Shown: positions 6,442 to 14,488, counted from the first letter of the stretch. The stretch: DNA of 16,278 nt from DATAPE01 sp034667545 (GCA_034667545.1 JAXDJR010000018.1:1-16278), one strand, 5' to 3'. A program made the numbers and translations. The notes: generated by a model from the letters alone, not told the origin.

Positions 6442-8466
6442 ATGAGCCTTCAGCGCCGTTTGACCCTTTATTTCGTGGCTCCGATCCTCGTGACGCTGCT
6501 CATGGCCGGATATCTCGTACATAACGTCCTTTCCGCTGATATAACCCGGCGCGCCGAACTGCCCCTCCGCCCCTCGCTGCAGGCATCGACCGAGCTGTAC
6601 CACGAGAAGGTGAACGCGCTGGCCGCCCGCCTGCCGGCCCTGGTAAAAGTGCCCCGCGTGGCCCGTTTGCTGGGGCAGGGGAACTCTCCTCAGCTGCATA
6701 AGTATCTACACAAGCTCCTCGCTCAGAGCAGTGATCTTGATTTTCTGATCGTCACCGACCTCAATAATCACCCCGTTGGGTGGGCATTCTTCAAGCACGC
6801 TGAGTTCCTTCACGGTGTTCCGATACCGACCCGCTCCCAGATCGTGAATTCCGCTACAGATGCCGGCGCCGGGTTCAGCCGCACGACCCCGACTCCCGTA
6901 AGTGCCGCTCCTGATCTGCCGCCGGTCGGTTACATCGTGGCAGGGATCTGGATCGATAACAGTCTGCTGGTCGCAACGACAAGTAATTCCGTGACCCTCT
7001 CGGTGGTTTCGGTCCAGGGCAATCAGGGCCGGGTCATCGCGTCTTCCGCTCTGCTCGACCGTCCGCAGAACATGACGATCGCCCGCAGAGGACCCTTTGA
7101 GACGAACATCGAAGGCCAGAGCCTCGCCGAGGCCTCCAGCCTGGGCGGTGGGACGTGGTTGGTGGCCTCCACGCCGTTGGCTCCCCTGCAACAGGCCTCC
7201 CGCAGTTTGGTCACCTCGCTTTTGGCTCTACTTATCCTGGCATTTCTGGGAACTTCGGCTCTGGCCTATCTCCTCGCACGGTTCATCACGCGGCCGCTCG
7301 AGCTGCTATCTGAGGGCGCCAACGCCATCGCCGAGGGCAGGTTCGACCACCGGATCCCGGTGAAGCATCAAGACGAGGTCGGTCAGGTGGCTGCTGCTTT
7401 CAATGAGATGAGCGACAGGCTGAGCGACACCGTGGGACAGCTGTATGCGTCCCGCGATCAACTGCACCGAGCGGTCCGCCGTGTCGGCGAGACCTTGCGA
7501 TCGACCCACGACATGAAGCAGATGCTCGAAAGCATCCTCAACACTGCCGCCGACGCGGTGGGAGCCGACGCCGCGACTATGTGGATGTTCACCCCGACCC
7601 GGGAGGAGCTGTACGCGGTCGCCCAACGCGGGACGCCGCCGGGTTTGGCCCGCATCAAGGTTGGCGAGGGGGTCGTGGGCCTGGTAGCCGAACGCGCAAC
7701 CAACATCATGTCGGACGGCTCTGACAACGGCCCCCGGCCGGCGCGCGGGGAACCGCCTTTCCCGGTCACCATCGCGGTGCCGATCTACAGCCAGGACCGC
7801 ATCACGGGTGTGCTATCGGCTTATCGCGACGAGCCCGGTTTTGGTTTCACACAAGGAGATCTCGAGACCGTCGAGTTCCTCGCCGAACAGGGCGGCGCGG
7901 CGATCGAAAACGTCCTCTTGCACGAGGAAGCGCAGCGGCTCTCTCTCACCGATCAGCTGACGGGAGCCTGGAACCGCCGCTACTTCCAGATGCAGTTCCG
8001 CCAGGTGCTTGCTACGGCGCAGCGTTTCGACCGTCCTTTCAGCATCCTCATGCTGGACCTGGATCACTTCAAGTCGGTCAACGACACCTATGGGCACCCC
8101 CGCGGAGACACGATCTTGGTCGACTTTGCTGGGCGGGTCGAGAAAGTCCTGCGCGAGGTTGACACTTTCGCTCGGTATGGCGGGGAAGAGTTCATCTGCC
8201 TGCTTTCGGAGACCGATCTCGAAGGTGCGTTGACGACTGCAGGCAAGATTCAGGACGCCGTCAAGTTGAGGAAGTTCGGGGGCTTGGGCGAAGAGCCCGT
8301 AAGCCTCACCGTTTCCATCGGAGTGGCTTCTCATCCCGAGCACGGCCGCGCCTTCCGCCCCTTGATCGAGGCTGCCGACCAAGCGCTCTACCGGGCGAAA
8401 CAGGAGGGCCGGGATCGCGTGTGCACCGCGCAGAAGCCGACGCCGGACCTCAAGCTCGCCAACTAG
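6442..8466 (+). CDS. Membrane HAMP-GAF-GGDEF diguanylate cyclase
   Basis: A 674-residue signalling enzyme predicted to make cyclic di-GMP from two GTP. The order is TM1 (about 9-29), an extracytoplasmic sensor region with a cache-like LIVTDLNNHPVG (about 31-252), TM2 (about 257-279), HAMP (about 280-333), a short coiled linker, GAF (about 360-495) and GGDEF (about 503-665). The active-site loop is GGEEF (580-584). An inhibitory I-site RxxD (REVD, 571-574) lies five residues before it, so product feedback is likely. The substrate-binding DLDHFKSVND (539-548) and DTYGHPRGD are intact. No EAL domain is fused. The ATG at 6442 follows GAGG. It is divergent from fmdB, and galU begins 38 bp after its stop, so read-through is possible. 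The sensed signal is unknown. Confidence 0.93.
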   Translation: MSLQRRLTLYFVAPILVTLLMAGYLVHNVLSADITRRAELPLRPSLQASTELYHEKVNALAARLPALVKVPRVARLLGQGNSPQLHKYLHKLLAQSSDLDFLIVTDLNNHPVGWAFFKHAEFLHGVPIPTRSQIVNSATDAGAGFSRTTPTPVSAAPDLPPVGYIVAGIWIDNSLLVATTSNSVTLSVVSVQGNQGRVIASSALLDRPQNMTIARRGPFETNIEGQSLAEASSLGGGTWLVASTPLAPLQQASRSLVTSLLALLILAFLGTSALAYLLARFITRPLELLSEGANAIAEGRFDHRIPVKHQDEVGQVAAAFNEMSDRLSDTVGQLYASRDQLHRAVRRVGETLRSTHDMKQMLESILNTAADAVGADAATMWMFTPTREELYAVAQRGTPPGLARIKVGEGVVGLVAERATNIMSDGSDNGPRPARGEPPFPVTIAVPIYSQDRITGVLSAYRDEPGFGFTQGDLETVEFLAEQGGAAIENVLLHEEAQRLSLTDQLTGAWNRRYFQMQFRQVLATAQRFDRPFSILMLDLDHFKSVNDTYGHPRGDTILVDFAGRVEKVLREVDTFARYGGEEFICLLSETDLEGALTTAGKIQDAVKLRKFGGLGEEPVSLTVSIGVASHPEHGRAFRPLIEAADQALYRAKQEGRDRVCTAQKPTPDLKLAN

Positions 8467-8504
8467 ACTCACCGCGCACATCCCCCATCCTTCGGAGGCC
8501 GCGG

Positions 8505-9395
8505 TTGTCGGATCGTAAGGTGCGCAAGGCAGTGATCGCTGCGGCGGGCCTGGGCACGCGTTTCCTTCCGGCTACGAAGTCGCAACCCAAAGAGATGCTG
8601 CCGGTCATTGACAAACCGGGCATCCAATACGTTGTCGAAGAGGCGGTGCGCGCAGGGCTCGACGACATCCTGATGATCACGAGCAGGGGTAAGACAACGC
8701 TCGAGGACCATTTCGATCGGTCGTTGGACCTCGAGCATCACCTCGAGCGCGTAGGCAAAACTACAGAGTTAGAGGAGGTCCGCAATATCGGGAACCTTGC
8801 AGATATCTGCTTCGTACGCCAGAAGGAACCAGCGGGCTTCGGTGATGCGATCCTGATGGCCGCTAGACATGTCGGCGACGCGCCGTTCGTCGGCATGGTT
8901 GGTGATCAGATTGTTCCTCCCAGCGACAGCCAGACCGATCTGATCGAGGGAATGATGGGTATCTTCGAAGACACCGGCCGAAGCGTGGTTGCGGTCCAAG
9001 AGGTCGCCCGAGAGGACGTTTCCGCCTACGGGGTCATCTCGCCCGGCCCGGCCTCCGGCGATGCGGTCCGCATACTGGACATGGTCGAGAAGCCTCGCCC
9101 CGAGGACGCGCCTTCCAATCTCGTGTCGGTGGGAAGGTATCTGTTCACCGCCGACATCTTCGACGCGATCAGATCGAGTGCAACTGGGGTCGGAGGCGAG
9201 CTGCAGCTGACCGACGGGATCAAGCTCCTCGCCCAAGAGCAGGGCGCCTACGCGTACGTGCACAAAGGCCCCATCTTCGATGTCGGTAACAAGATCGACT
9301 ACCTCAAGGCAACGATCCGGCTGGCCCTCGACCGCGACGACCTCGGCAAGCCGCTGCGCGAGTTCCTGGACGAGATCGCGGGGGCAACAGACTAA
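8505..9395 (+). CDS. galU: UTP--glucose-1-phosphate uridylyltransferase
   Basis: This cytoplasmic enzyme makes UDP-glucose from UTP and glucose-1-phosphate for envelope polysaccharides, glycolipids and trehalose. I chose TTG at 8505 because GGAGG (8494-8498) lies 6 nt upstream. This gives 296 residues, the usual size. A GTG at 8520 is possible, and the open frame extending back to 8421 lies inside the GGDEF gene. The nucleotide-binding AAGLGTRFLPATKSQPKEM begins near residue 13, followed by LPVIDKPGIQYVVEEA. FVRQKEPAGFGDAI, FVGMVGDQIV, YGVISPG, VEKPRPEDAPSNL and FDVGNKIDYLKA are GalU hallmarks. The stop is one base from the moeA start, and galU next to moeA is a known actinobacterial arrangement. 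Confidence 0.95.
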   Translation: MSDRKVRKAVIAAAGLGTRFLPATKSQPKEMLPVIDKPGIQYVVEEAVRAGLDDILMITSRGKTTLEDHFDRSLDLEHHLERVGKTTELEEVRNIGNLADICFVRQKEPAGFGDAILMAARHVGDAPFVGMVGDQIVPPSDSQTDLIEGMMGIFEDTGRSVVAVQEVAREDVSAYGVISPGPASGDAVRILDMVEKPRPEDAPSNLVSVGRYLFTADIFDAIRSSATGVGGELQLTDGIKLLAQEQGAYAYVHKGPIFDVGNKIDYLKATIRLALDRDDLGKPLREFLDEIAGATD

Positions 9396-9396
9396 A

Positions 9397-10659
9397 GTGT
9401 CAGAAGAACTACTGAGCGTCGAGCAAGCGCGGGCACGCGTCTTGGATGCTGTTGTTCCGCTCCCGACCGACGAAGTGCTGCTGCGTGATGCTCTCGGTCT
9501 GGTCCTGGCGGCGGACGCGGTGGCCCCGCACGATCTGCCTCGCTTCGACAACTCGGCGATGGACGGTTACGCGGTTCGGGCTTCAGATGTTGAAGACGCT
9601 TCTGCAGATCAGCCCGTAAAACTCGAAATCATTGGCGAGGTGCGCGCAGGCGCGCCGGGCGATCTCACCGTCGTGCCCGGAAGCGCGGTCCGGATAATGA
9701 CCGGCGCACCACTGCCCCCAGGTGCTGACGCGATAGTTCGAGTCGAAGACACCGCCGAGAGCGACGGGTATGTCTCTGCGAGTGTCACGGTTCCGAACGG
9801 CATGCACGTGCGGCCGGCGGGTGACGACATCAAAGCCGGACAGGTGGTGGTCGATGCGGGGGCTGAGCTTGGACCGGGGGAGCTGGCGGTTCTGGCGTCC
9901 CTGGGCCTGTCTCCCATAGCCGTACGGCGGGGGCCCAAGGTTGCCTTGCTGGTCACCGGTGACGAGCTCGTCGACCCGGAGGCCCAACCAGCCCCGGGTC
10001 AGATCCGGGACTCGAACTCGGTGGCCCTAAGCGCGCTGATACGTGACGCGGGGGCCGAATTGGTCCCACTGGGCAGGATCGAGGACGACCGAGATGCGGT
10101 TCGAGACGCGTTCGAACGCGCGGCCGCGCTGGCCGACCTCGTGGTCTCTTCGGGGGGAGTGGCGGTCGGTCGCTACGACTTCGTCAAGGACGTCGTGGAG
10201 GAGTTGGGCGCCATCTCTATGTGGCGCGTGGCGATGCAACCGGGTAAGCCTGTGGTCTTGGGTCAGCTCAAGGACACTCCTTTTCTCGGTCTTCCGGGTA
10301 ATCCGGTCTCGATCCACGTCGGCTTCGAGCAGTTCGTAAGACCGGCGATCCGCAAGATGAGGGGCTGCGCGTCGCTGCTTCGCCCCGTGCTCAGGGCGCG
10401 GTTGACGGAGACGATAGAGAAGATCCCCGGACGTTTACATTTCGTGCGCGTGCGCTTGTCGGCTTTGGAGCAGGGATGGACGGCGACCCCGACCGGCCCC
10501 CAGGGTTCTCACATCCAGTCGAGTCTCGTTGGGTCTCATGGCGTCGCGCGCTTCGCCCGCGAGCTCGACCGGTTGGCGCGAGGAACGGAAGTAGAGGTCG
10601 AGGTATGGCGGCTGCCCGAGGCAGAAGAAAGAATGACCGAACGCGACCTGGGACGATGA
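9397..10659 (+). CDS. moeA: Molybdopterin molybdenumtransferase MoeA
   Basis: This enzyme inserts molybdate into adenylylated molybdopterin to give the active molybdenum cofactor (gephyrin E-domain family). The start is GTG at 9397, one base after galU; frames opening earlier lie inside galU. The 420 residues match the family. Visible are DNSAMDGYAVR (51-61), IMTGAPLPPGAD (100-111), VRPAGDDIKAG (138-148), GPGELAVLASLG, VTGDEL (186-191), the MPT-binding SGGVAVGRYD (252-261), MQPGKPV (280-286) and GLPGNPVS (298-305). The family's usual SGGxSxG has Ala in place of the Ser here. The C-terminal domain IV is present (GSHIQSSLVGSHG). No Shine-Dalgarno is evident, so translation probably depends on galU. 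Confidence 0.94.
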   Translation: MSEELLSVEQARARVLDAVVPLPTDEVLLRDALGLVLAADAVAPHDLPRFDNSAMDGYAVRASDVEDASADQPVKLEIIGEVRAGAPGDLTVVPGSAVRIMTGAPLPPGADAIVRVEDTAESDGYVSASVTVPNGMHVRPAGDDIKAGQVVVDAGAELGPGELAVLASLGLSPIAVRRGPKVALLVTGDELVDPEAQPAPGQIRDSNSVALSALIRDAGAELVPLGRIEDDRDAVRDAFERAAALADLVVSSGGVAVGRYDFVKDVVEELGAISMWRVAMQPGKPVVLGQLKDTPFLGLPGNPVSIHVGFEQFVRPAIRKMRGCASLLRPVLRARLTETIEKIPGRLHFVRVRLSALEQGWTATPTGPQGSHIQSSLVGSHGVARFARELDRLARGTEVEVEVWRLPEAEERMTERDLGR

Positions 10660-11144
10660 CGGCAGAGGATCCCCAGACAAGGGTGACGCCCGACCATCCC
10701 GAAGCGCGTGCACGCATGGTCGATGTGACGGCTAAAGACGTGACCCATCGGGAGGCGGTCGCAGCGGGGACCGTGAAGATGTCTAGGCCGACGAGGGATC
10801 TGATCCTGGCAGGCGGTCTGGAGAAGGGCGATGCCCTCGGCGTCGCGCGCATCGCCGGGATCATGGCCGCGAAGAGAACCTCAGATCTGATCCCTCTCTG
10901 TCATCCGCTGCCGCTCAGCGCCGTCGAGGTGGAGCTCGAACCTAGCGATGATGGGTTCGTAGTGACGGCAACGGTTCGCACGGTCGAGCGCACGGGTGTC
11001 GAGATGGAAGCCCTGACTGCAGTCGCCGTGGCCGCACTCACGATCTACGACATGGTCAAGGGAACCGAGCGCGGAGTGACGATCACCGACGTTCGTTTGG
11101 TCAGCAAGTCCGGGGGCCGGTCGGGAGATTACCGAGCGGAGTGA
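10656..11144 (+). CDS. moaC: Cyclic pyranopterin monophosphate synthase MoaC
   Basis: MoaC turns the cyclo-dihydro-GTP product of MoaA into cyclic pyranopterin monophosphate, the first stable intermediate of molybdenum cofactor synthesis. The ATG at 10656 overlaps the moeA stop by 4 bp, and the longer open frame starting at 10476 lies inside moeA. The 162 residues match the family. I see MVDVTAKDVTHREAVA (21-36), AAKRTSDLIPLCHPLPLS (71-88), ERTGVEMEALTAV (111-123) and YDMVKGTERG (131-140), with D132 and K135 at the catalytic positions and a final VSKSGGRSGDY. MoaA, MoaE and MoaD are absent from the window. The gene ends 11 bp from the convergent DUF4177 gene with no obvious terminator. Confidence 0.95.
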   Translation: MTAEDPQTRVTPDHPEARARMVDVTAKDVTHREAVAAGTVKMSRPTRDLILAGGLEKGDALGVARIAGIMAAKRTSDLIPLCHPLPLSAVEVELEPSDDGFVVTATVRTVERTGVEMEALTAVAVAALTIYDMVKGTERGVTITDVRLVSKSGGRSGDYRAE

Positions 11145-11155
11145 TCCTTAAAGAA

Positions 11156-11320
11156 TCAGGAAGATCGCTTGGGGCGTTTGAGGTAGGCGGTCATGCCGAG
11201 AGAGGTGCTCTCCAGCACCTGGACGAGCTCCCAGCCCTCTTCGCCCCATTGGTTCAGGATCTCTTGCAGGGCGTGCGAGATGAGCGGCACGGTTGCGTAT
11301 TCCCACTTCTGTTGGTCCAA
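11156..11320 (-). CDS. DUF4177-like small protein
   Basis: A 54-residue protein that begins with QKWEYATVPL and ends with WELVQVLESTSLGMTAYLKRPKR, the pattern of DUF4177-type proteins (a short beta-alpha-beta unit of unknown function). I chose TTG at 11320 because GGAGG lies 4 nt upstream and the family usually starts just before KWEY. The open frame extends to 11407, with an ATG at 11350, but that extension does not look conserved. It is convergent with moaC (11 bp between stops) and divergent from the DUF192 gene. Confidence 0.78.
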   Translation of the reverse strand: MDQQKWEYATVPLISHALQEILNQWGEEGWELVQVLESTSLGMTAYLKRPKRSS

Positions 11321-11372
11321 GGTTCCTCCAAGAGGGTTGTCCCGCAGCATTTTCCACGGGGGAGATGGCGCG

Positions 11373-11385
11373 TAACCTACTTCAG
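11373..11385 (+). promoter_or_regulatory. Candidate leaderless -10 box of the DUF192 gene
   Basis: TAACCT (11373-11378) fits TANNNT and ends 7 nt before ATG 11386. A weak TTTTCC (11350-11355) lies 17 bp further up. No Shine-Dalgarno precedes that ATG. Confidence 0.3.
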
Positions 11386-11727
11386 ATGAAGATCTGCCTC
11401 GTTTCAACGGAGACCGTCATCGCCTCCGACGTCCAGTGGGCGCGTTCGGCCGCCGCCAGAACGAAGGGTTTGATCGGTGTCGCTGCGTTGTCGCCGGGTG
11501 CCGCAATGGTGTTCGAGCCTGGCCGCCAGATCCACACCTTCGGGATGAGGTTTCCTCTTGATGTCGTCTTCTGTGATGGAGCGTGGAAGGTGTTGCACGT
11601 GGTCAGATCCATGCCACCTCGGCGCATGACCCGGCTGGTGTGGCGAGCTCGCGTCGTGCTCGAGCTGGCGGGAGGCTCGTTGCCGGAAGAGGTGAAGGCA
11701 GGGGAGTCTCTGAAGGTGGTTCCTTAA
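11386..11727 (+). CDS. DUF192 domain protein
   Basis: A 113-residue DUF192 protein, a small beta-barrel-like family of unknown function that is widespread in bacteria and archaea. The hallmark IHTFGMRFPLDVVF, followed by a V-x-x-M-P-P-R-R segment and RARVVLELAGGSL, is clear. The start is uncertain. ATG 11386 (MKICLVSTE) fits the family length and has a TANNNT box 7 nt upstream, while ATG 11365 has GGGGGAG directly before it but almost no spacing. The frame is open further left to 11293, overlapping the DUF4177 gene. It ends in CCTTAA, sharing a TTAA (11724-11727) with the stop of the convergent 67-residue gene, so no room for a terminator exists between them. Confidence 0.85.
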   Translation: MKICLVSTETVIASDVQWARSAAARTKGLIGVAALSPGAAMVFEPGRQIHTFGMRFPLDVVFCDGAWKVLHVVRSMPPRRMTRLVWRARVVLELAGGSLPEEVKAGESLKVVP

Positions 11728-11927
11728 CCGAGCGGAACATCGTCGACGCCTGTGAGATAGGCCTCGTTCGGCAGGAACATCCAGAACCCTGCAGCGTCGT
11801 CGAAACGCTCGGAGATAAACCGGAGCGCGTTGACGTTCGGCCCCGAGCTGCTGCCGGCGACCCGCAGACCCCCTCTCCGTTCGAGCTCCAAGATCAGGTC
11901 TTCAGTTGGGTGTCCCTCGATCTCCAT
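11724..11927 (-). CDS. Hypothetical 67-residue protein
   Basis: I do not recognise a named family. The protein starts MEIEGHPTEDLILELERRGG and contains GFWMFLPNEAYLTG. It has no membrane segment, signal peptide or cysteines. It is probably an alpha/beta mini-domain. The ATG at 11927 is 9 nt after the stop of the two-TM gene upstream, with a GGAG about 12 nt before the start, inside that gene's end. It is the third and last gene of the probable pepA operon. Its stop codon interleaves with that of the DUF192 gene (TTAA). Confidence 0.7.
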   Translation of the reverse strand: MEIEGHPTEDLILELERRGGLRVAGSSSGPNVNALRFISERFDDAAGFWMFLPNEAYLTGVDDVPLG

Positions 11928-11936
11928 GAGTAGTAA

Positions 11937-12275
11937 TCACTCCTGTTCTTCGTCGGTGACGGATACACCGTTACGCGCGTAGGTATCTCGGGCCGCTGAA
12001 AATACGGCGATGCAACAGCAGAAGAGCAAACCAATGCCAGACGCGATGAACGAGGCCATGACGTAACGATTGCTGTTGCCGGGCCACCTCACGGTGATCA
12101 AAGCTAGTAACGAGATGATGCCCGCGAACGCGCACAGGGCCATGCCGGCGGTGGCGATGCCGTGGAGACGGCTGAGCGGCTTTGGTTTCGGTGGGGGTTC
12201 GGTAACGAGCGGCTCTGCTCGGAGGTTGACTATGTTCTCGCCGCTGGAGGGCGTATCTCCGGACGTCGAGACCAT
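11937..12275 (-). CDS. Small two-TM membrane protein of unknown function
   Basis: A 112-residue protein with a cytoplasm-like N-terminal segment (about 1-42, including EPPPKPKP) and two hydrophobic helices, GIATAGMALCAFAGIISLLALITV (about 46-69) and YVMASFIASGIGLLFCCCIAVFSA (about 78-101). The second helix holds three adjacent cysteines. A short charged tail ends DEEQE. I chose ATG 12275, 5 bp after the pepA stop; the longer open frame lies inside pepA. It is probably translated by coupling to pepA. No family assignment. Confidence 0.7.
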   Translation of the reverse strand: MVSTSGDTPSSGENIVNLRAEPLVTEPPPKPKPLSRLHGIATAGMALCAFAGIISLLALITVRWPGNSNRYVMASFIASGIGLLFCCCIAVFSAARDTYARNGVSVTDEEQE

Positions 12276-12280
12276 GCTGC

Positions 12281-13744
12281 TCAGGCGCCTTGGGCTTCGA
12301 GCCACGTCATCAAGGTGCCGGTTGCGATCCCCGTTCCTCCCTTGGTTACTTCGAAACGATCCAGTTCCGCCCGCGCCGAGCCCGCGATGTCGAGGTGGGC
12401 CCACGGGATCGCAGGATCGACGAACTCCCGCAGGAAGTTCGCGGCGAAGATCGCTCCGCCCCATCTTGTCGCAACGTTCTTGATGTCGGCGACCTCGGAC
12501 TCGAGCTGCTCCCGGTAGTCGGCGAAAATAGGCATCCACCAGAAGCGCTCACCGGCTGCGTCTGCCGCCGCCAGCAAAGAGGTCCGCAGTTCGTCGTTGT
12601 CGCAGAAGAGTCCTGCGGCCCGCAGCCCGAGTGCGATGACGATAGCGCCCGTGAGAGTGGCAACGTCTACGATCGCATCGGGTTTGCGCTCCGACGCGAG
12701 GGCAAGCGCGTCGGCAAGGACCAGCCGGCCTTCGGCGTCGGTGTTGAGAACCTCCGACGTCTTGCCGCCGTAGTGACGGATGACGTCCCCAGGCTTGATG
12801 GCCTTACCTCCGACCATGTTCTCTGCCGACGGGATGATGCCCGACACCTCGATGCCGACGCCAAGATCTTTGAGGCCCGACATCGCGCCGATCACAGCCG
12901 CGGCCCCCGACATATCCGTCTTCATGTCTTCCATCTGCTCCGGGGTCTTCATCGAGAGACCACCGGAGTCGAACGTGATGCCCTTCCCGATGAGCGTGAC
13001 GTGTCGTGTCGAAGAACCAGGCGCGTAGTGAAGCTCGATCAACCGCGGGGGAGAGTCAGAACCCTTCCCCACTCCGAGCAGGCCACCGAAGCGCCGCGCG
13101 GTGAGGTCGTCCTCATCCAGGACCGCGCACTCGAGCCCGTTTTCCTCGGCGAGCTCTCTCACCCGTTCGGCGAGAGATGTCGGGTTGATCGTCGAAGCCG
13201 GTTCGTTGATGAGGTCGCGAGCCCGGGCGATCGCCGCAGCCCTAACGGTCCCGCGCCTGACTCCCTCTTGTGAAGCGCCTACTAACGCGATCTGCTCAGT
13301 CTTGCGTTCCGGCGAGCGCGACTTGTAAAGGTCGAAGCGGTAGGAGCCGAGAAGCATGCCTTCGACGACTGCGCTCTCCGCTTCTCCGCCGGAAACGATG
13401 AGGTGGAGAGTGGTGGCGATCGATCGTGCGCCATCGAGTGAGCGCGCCGACGTGCCCGCTGCGTGCCGGAGGTCCACGACTCCGGCTCCATCTTGGTCCC
13501 CCAGACCGACCACGGCAACGCTGTCGGCGGCTATCTCGGCCGACGGCATGACGAGGGTGTTGCCGACATCCGCCTTGAAACCTTGGCCGCGAAGAAAGTT
13601 CGCGAGTTTGCCGTCCAGGGCAGCGTCTATCTCGGCCGCATCTGCTGAGAGCGCAGGTCCGTCCGGGCCCTTGAAGGCGCCGACCACGAGCACGCTGCAG
13701 GGGACCTCGGTGACCGTTCCTGTTGAGCCGATCACCTCGGGCAC
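12281..13744 (-). CDS. pepA: Leucyl aminopeptidase (M17)
   Basis: A cytosolic M17 aminopeptidase with two metal ions that removes N-terminal residues from peptides. The 487 residues are typical. The metal ligands line up as K254, D259, D277, D336 and E338, with catalytic K266 and R340, a constant offset of 16 from E. coli PepA numbering. The signature NTDAEGRL spans 334-341. The start is GTG at 13744, with GGAG 8 nt upstream. A sigma-70-type promoter is visible at 13789-13816. It leads a probable operon with a two-TM protein and a 67-residue protein. Some M17 proteins also bind DNA, but nothing here shows that. Confidence 0.95.
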   Translation of the reverse strand: MPEVIGSTGTVTEVPCSVLVVGAFKGPDGPALSADAAEIDAALDGKLANFLRGQGFKADVGNTLVMPSAEIAADSVAVVGLGDQDGAGVVDLRHAAGTSARSLDGARSIATTLHLIVSGGEAESAVVEGMLLGSYRFDLYKSRSPERKTEQIALVGASQEGVRRGTVRAAAIARARDLINEPASTINPTSLAERVRELAEENGLECAVLDEDDLTARRFGGLLGVGKGSDSPPRLIELHYAPGSSTRHVTLIGKGITFDSGGLSMKTPEQMEDMKTDMSGAAAVIGAMSGLKDLGVGIEVSGIIPSAENMVGGKAIKPGDVIRHYGGKTSEVLNTDAEGRLVLADALALASERKPDAIVDVATLTGAIVIALGLRAAGLFCDNDELRTSLLAAADAAGERFWWMPIFADYREQLESEVADIKNVATRWGGAIFAANFLREFVDPAIPWAHLDIAGSARAELDRFEVTKGGTGIATGTLMTWLEAQGA

Positions 13745-13788
13745 TGGCTACTCTCCCCCCGTTCGTCTTGTGGCGTCAGATGGCTCCT

Positions 13789-13816
13789 TGTATACCGTGC
13801 CCGCGGGCGGCGTCAG
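13789..13816 (-). promoter_or_regulatory. Promoter of the pepA operon
   Basis: On the reverse strand, CTGACG (-35, 13811-13816) and TATACA (-10, 13789-13794) are 16 bp apart. This would start transcription near 13782, about 38 nt before the pepA GTG, leaving room for the GGGGGGAG ribosome binding site. An 8-bp direct repeat GGCGTCAG (13772-13779 and 13809-13816) brackets the promoter. Confidence 0.5.
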
Positions 13817-13932
13817 TAAAGGAGCGCTAAATCTCCATAGGGGTCGATCCGACGAGCGCGAAATCCGCGTCCTGGGTAGCGCCGGCATGTAGCTTTTACC
13901 CGAACAACGGCTGAGCTTGGAGAACGAACTTT

Positions 13933-14409
13933 TTGACGACCTTGTTTTTGGTGGTTCTGGTTTTGGCATGGTTCGCACTCATCATTCCCGCCGCATGGCG
14001 GGCCCATCAAACGGCTCCTTTCTCCGCCACCGAACGATTCCGCAAGCGACTCGACCTCATGGCGCCTCGGGCAACTTCGCAGGGCCGGTGGATCGTCATG
14101 CCGCAGTCGCGCGACCGCCTCGAGCGGGCAGCGTTCCGCAGAGGCCAGCGACGCCGCACAAGGATCCTCTTGGCGTTGATCGCCGGTGTCGTTGCGACCG
14201 CAGTGGCAGCTCTACTCGTGGGGGGCCCGATGTGGGAGCTGCAGATATTCCTCGATGTCTCCCTCGTCTTATATGTCGTCCTGTTGGTGGTGGCTAAGCA
14301 CCGCCGCGCCGAGCTGGTCAAGGACCTGCGCTCTCGAGAGGATCGTCGCCACAACGTCGAGGAAGCGCACTTCTTCGAACCGCTCCGCGCCGGGAGCCGC
14401 GGTAGCTGA
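13933..14409 (+). CDS. SepX/GlpR-like membrane protein
   Basis: A 158-residue membrane protein with one N-terminal helix (about 3-21, ending IIPAAWRAH), a basic soluble loop containing TERFRKRLDLM (33-43), two further helices (about 78-98 and 103-122) and a charged tail. This order (N-terminal TM plus P-x-x-W/R motif, TERF-type segment, paired C-terminal TMs) resembles the actinobacterial SepX/GlpR division proteins, which lie near galU-moeA in other Actinomycetota. Both points are from memory of the family, so the assignment is tentative. The start is TTG at 13933, with GGAG 10 nt upstream; in-frame TTG/GTG codons just downstream are possible. It precedes the translin gene by 79 bp. Confidence 0.68.
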   Translation: MTTLFLVVLVLAWFALIIPAAWRAHQTAPFSATERFRKRLDLMAPRATSQGRWIVMPQSRDRLERAAFRRGQRRRTRILLALIAGVVATAVAALLVGGPMWELQIFLDVSLVLYVVLLVVAKHRRAELVKDLRSREDRRHNVEEAHFFEPLRAGSRGS

Positions 14410-14476
14410 TACAGAGGTCCCAACGGCTCCGCCGGGGGGCGGCACGGCATCTGAAACAGGATTGCAAGCTTCCTCG

Positions 14477-14488
14477 TAGGCTCACTGC
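14477..14488 (+). promoter_or_regulatory. Candidate leaderless -10 box of the translin gene
   Basis: TAGGCT (14477-14482, TANNNT) ends 6 nt before ATG 14489, and no Shine-Dalgarno is visible. It is the same spacing as at tldD. The -35 region is not clear. Confidence 0.3.

Noticed and set aside
8421..8504. N-terminal extension of galU into the GGDEF gene
   Set aside because: The extension lies inside the preceding gene, is unlike GalU, and a GGAGG-preceded TTG at 8505 gives the normal family length.
8769..9551. 260-codon reverse frame across galU/moeA
   Set aside because: Antisense to two genes with complete family motifs; no recognisable domain.
10476..10655. N-terminal extension of moaC inside moeA
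   Set aside because: Arg-rich shadow of moeA; ATG 10656 with the ATGA overlap gives the usual MoaC size.
12290..13273. 327-codon + strand frame opposite pepA
   Set aside because: Shadow of pepA, Arg/His/Asp-rich composition typical of antisense frames.
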